Positions 5,936 to 6,006 of a stretch of 6,006 nucleotides of DNA are shown here, one piece after another. This DNA is from Bacteroides sp. (lineage in GTDB: Bacteria > Bacteroidota > Bacteroidia > Bacteroidales > Bacteroidaceae): NCBI GenBank assembly GCA_021204375.1, contig JAJPZL010000385.1, positions 1,388-7,393 of the forward strand, in the 5' to 3' direction. Positions within the stretch are counted from its first letter, which is position 1, and every line of letters starts with the position of its first letter. Under the pieces are notes generated by a model, which made no database searches, was not told the origin of the DNA, and saw only the letters and a list, made by a program, of their open reading frames with translations. A program made the position numbers and the translations under genes.

Positions 5936-6006
5936 CACGGCCTCTAAAACACAAATTCATATCTAAAACTACTCAGAGAACGTGAATGAGAGACTGTCTT
6001 TTAAAT
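5936..6006. other. Non-coding tail, nothing recognised
   Basis: These 71 bases after the channel gene contain no plausible coding frame, no strong hairpin and no recognisable promoter or repeat. Composition turns AT-rich, as in the leader at the left edge. The window ends before any downstream gene begins. Confidence 0.4.

Noticed and set aside
5986..6006. GAGACTGTCTTTT-like bases at the right edge as a possible insertion-sequence end
   Set aside because: Only one end would be in the window, no transposase or matching inverted repeat is visible, and the match is too short to support a call.

Overview
The window carries one five-gene, plus-strand cluster encoding a complete MacA-MacB-TolC-type tripartite ABC transport system. 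The order is stand-alone ATPase, first permease, second permease, periplasmic adaptor (broken by a frameshift) and TolC-like outer-membrane channel. A Gram-negative member of the Bacteroidota, probably Bacteroidales, is suggested. The evidence is the family resemblance of all five proteins, the A-rich leaders without a Shine-Dalgarno motif, the signal peptide ending in Ala-Gln, and the use of two separate MacB-like permeases with a separate ATPase. The species cannot be named from this sequence.

Layout: 1-171 is an AT-rich leader without a recognisable gene; it holds a perfect 7+7 bp dyad at 90-111. The ATPase lies at 172-888, permease 1 at 897-2165 (8 bases after the ATPase) and permease 2 at 2167-3420 (1 base after permease 1). 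A 53-base A-rich gap follows. The adaptor reads from 3474 to a premature stop at 4466, and its C-terminal part continues in the +1 frame to 4572. The outer-membrane channel is at 4599-5921. The last 85 bases hold only a small hairpin just after the final stop.

How it should work, from the family: the ATPase dimer sits under a pair of four-helix permeases that are probably a heterodimer. ATP binding and hydrolysis move the permeases' periplasmic domains. The inner-membrane-anchored adaptor links these to the TolC-like channel, so substrate moves from the periplasm or outer leaflet of the inner membrane to the outside. The adaptor keeps the R-x3-L-x6-S motif at the tip of its helical hairpin that docks TolC-type channels. 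The substrate cannot be read from the sequence; drugs, peptides, lipids or signalling molecules are all possible.

The points most worth a second look are a one-base surplus in a run of seven A's that cuts off the end of the adaptor, and an ATPase with unusual residues at three nucleotide-binding positions (Glu in the Walker A loop, ADES instead of ADEP, Val before the D-loop). Together they suggest either an operon under relaxed selection, an adaptor rescued by slippage, or local sequence error. I see no CRISPR array, tRNA, rRNA or complete mobile element. This is a known type of system with oddities, not a new one.
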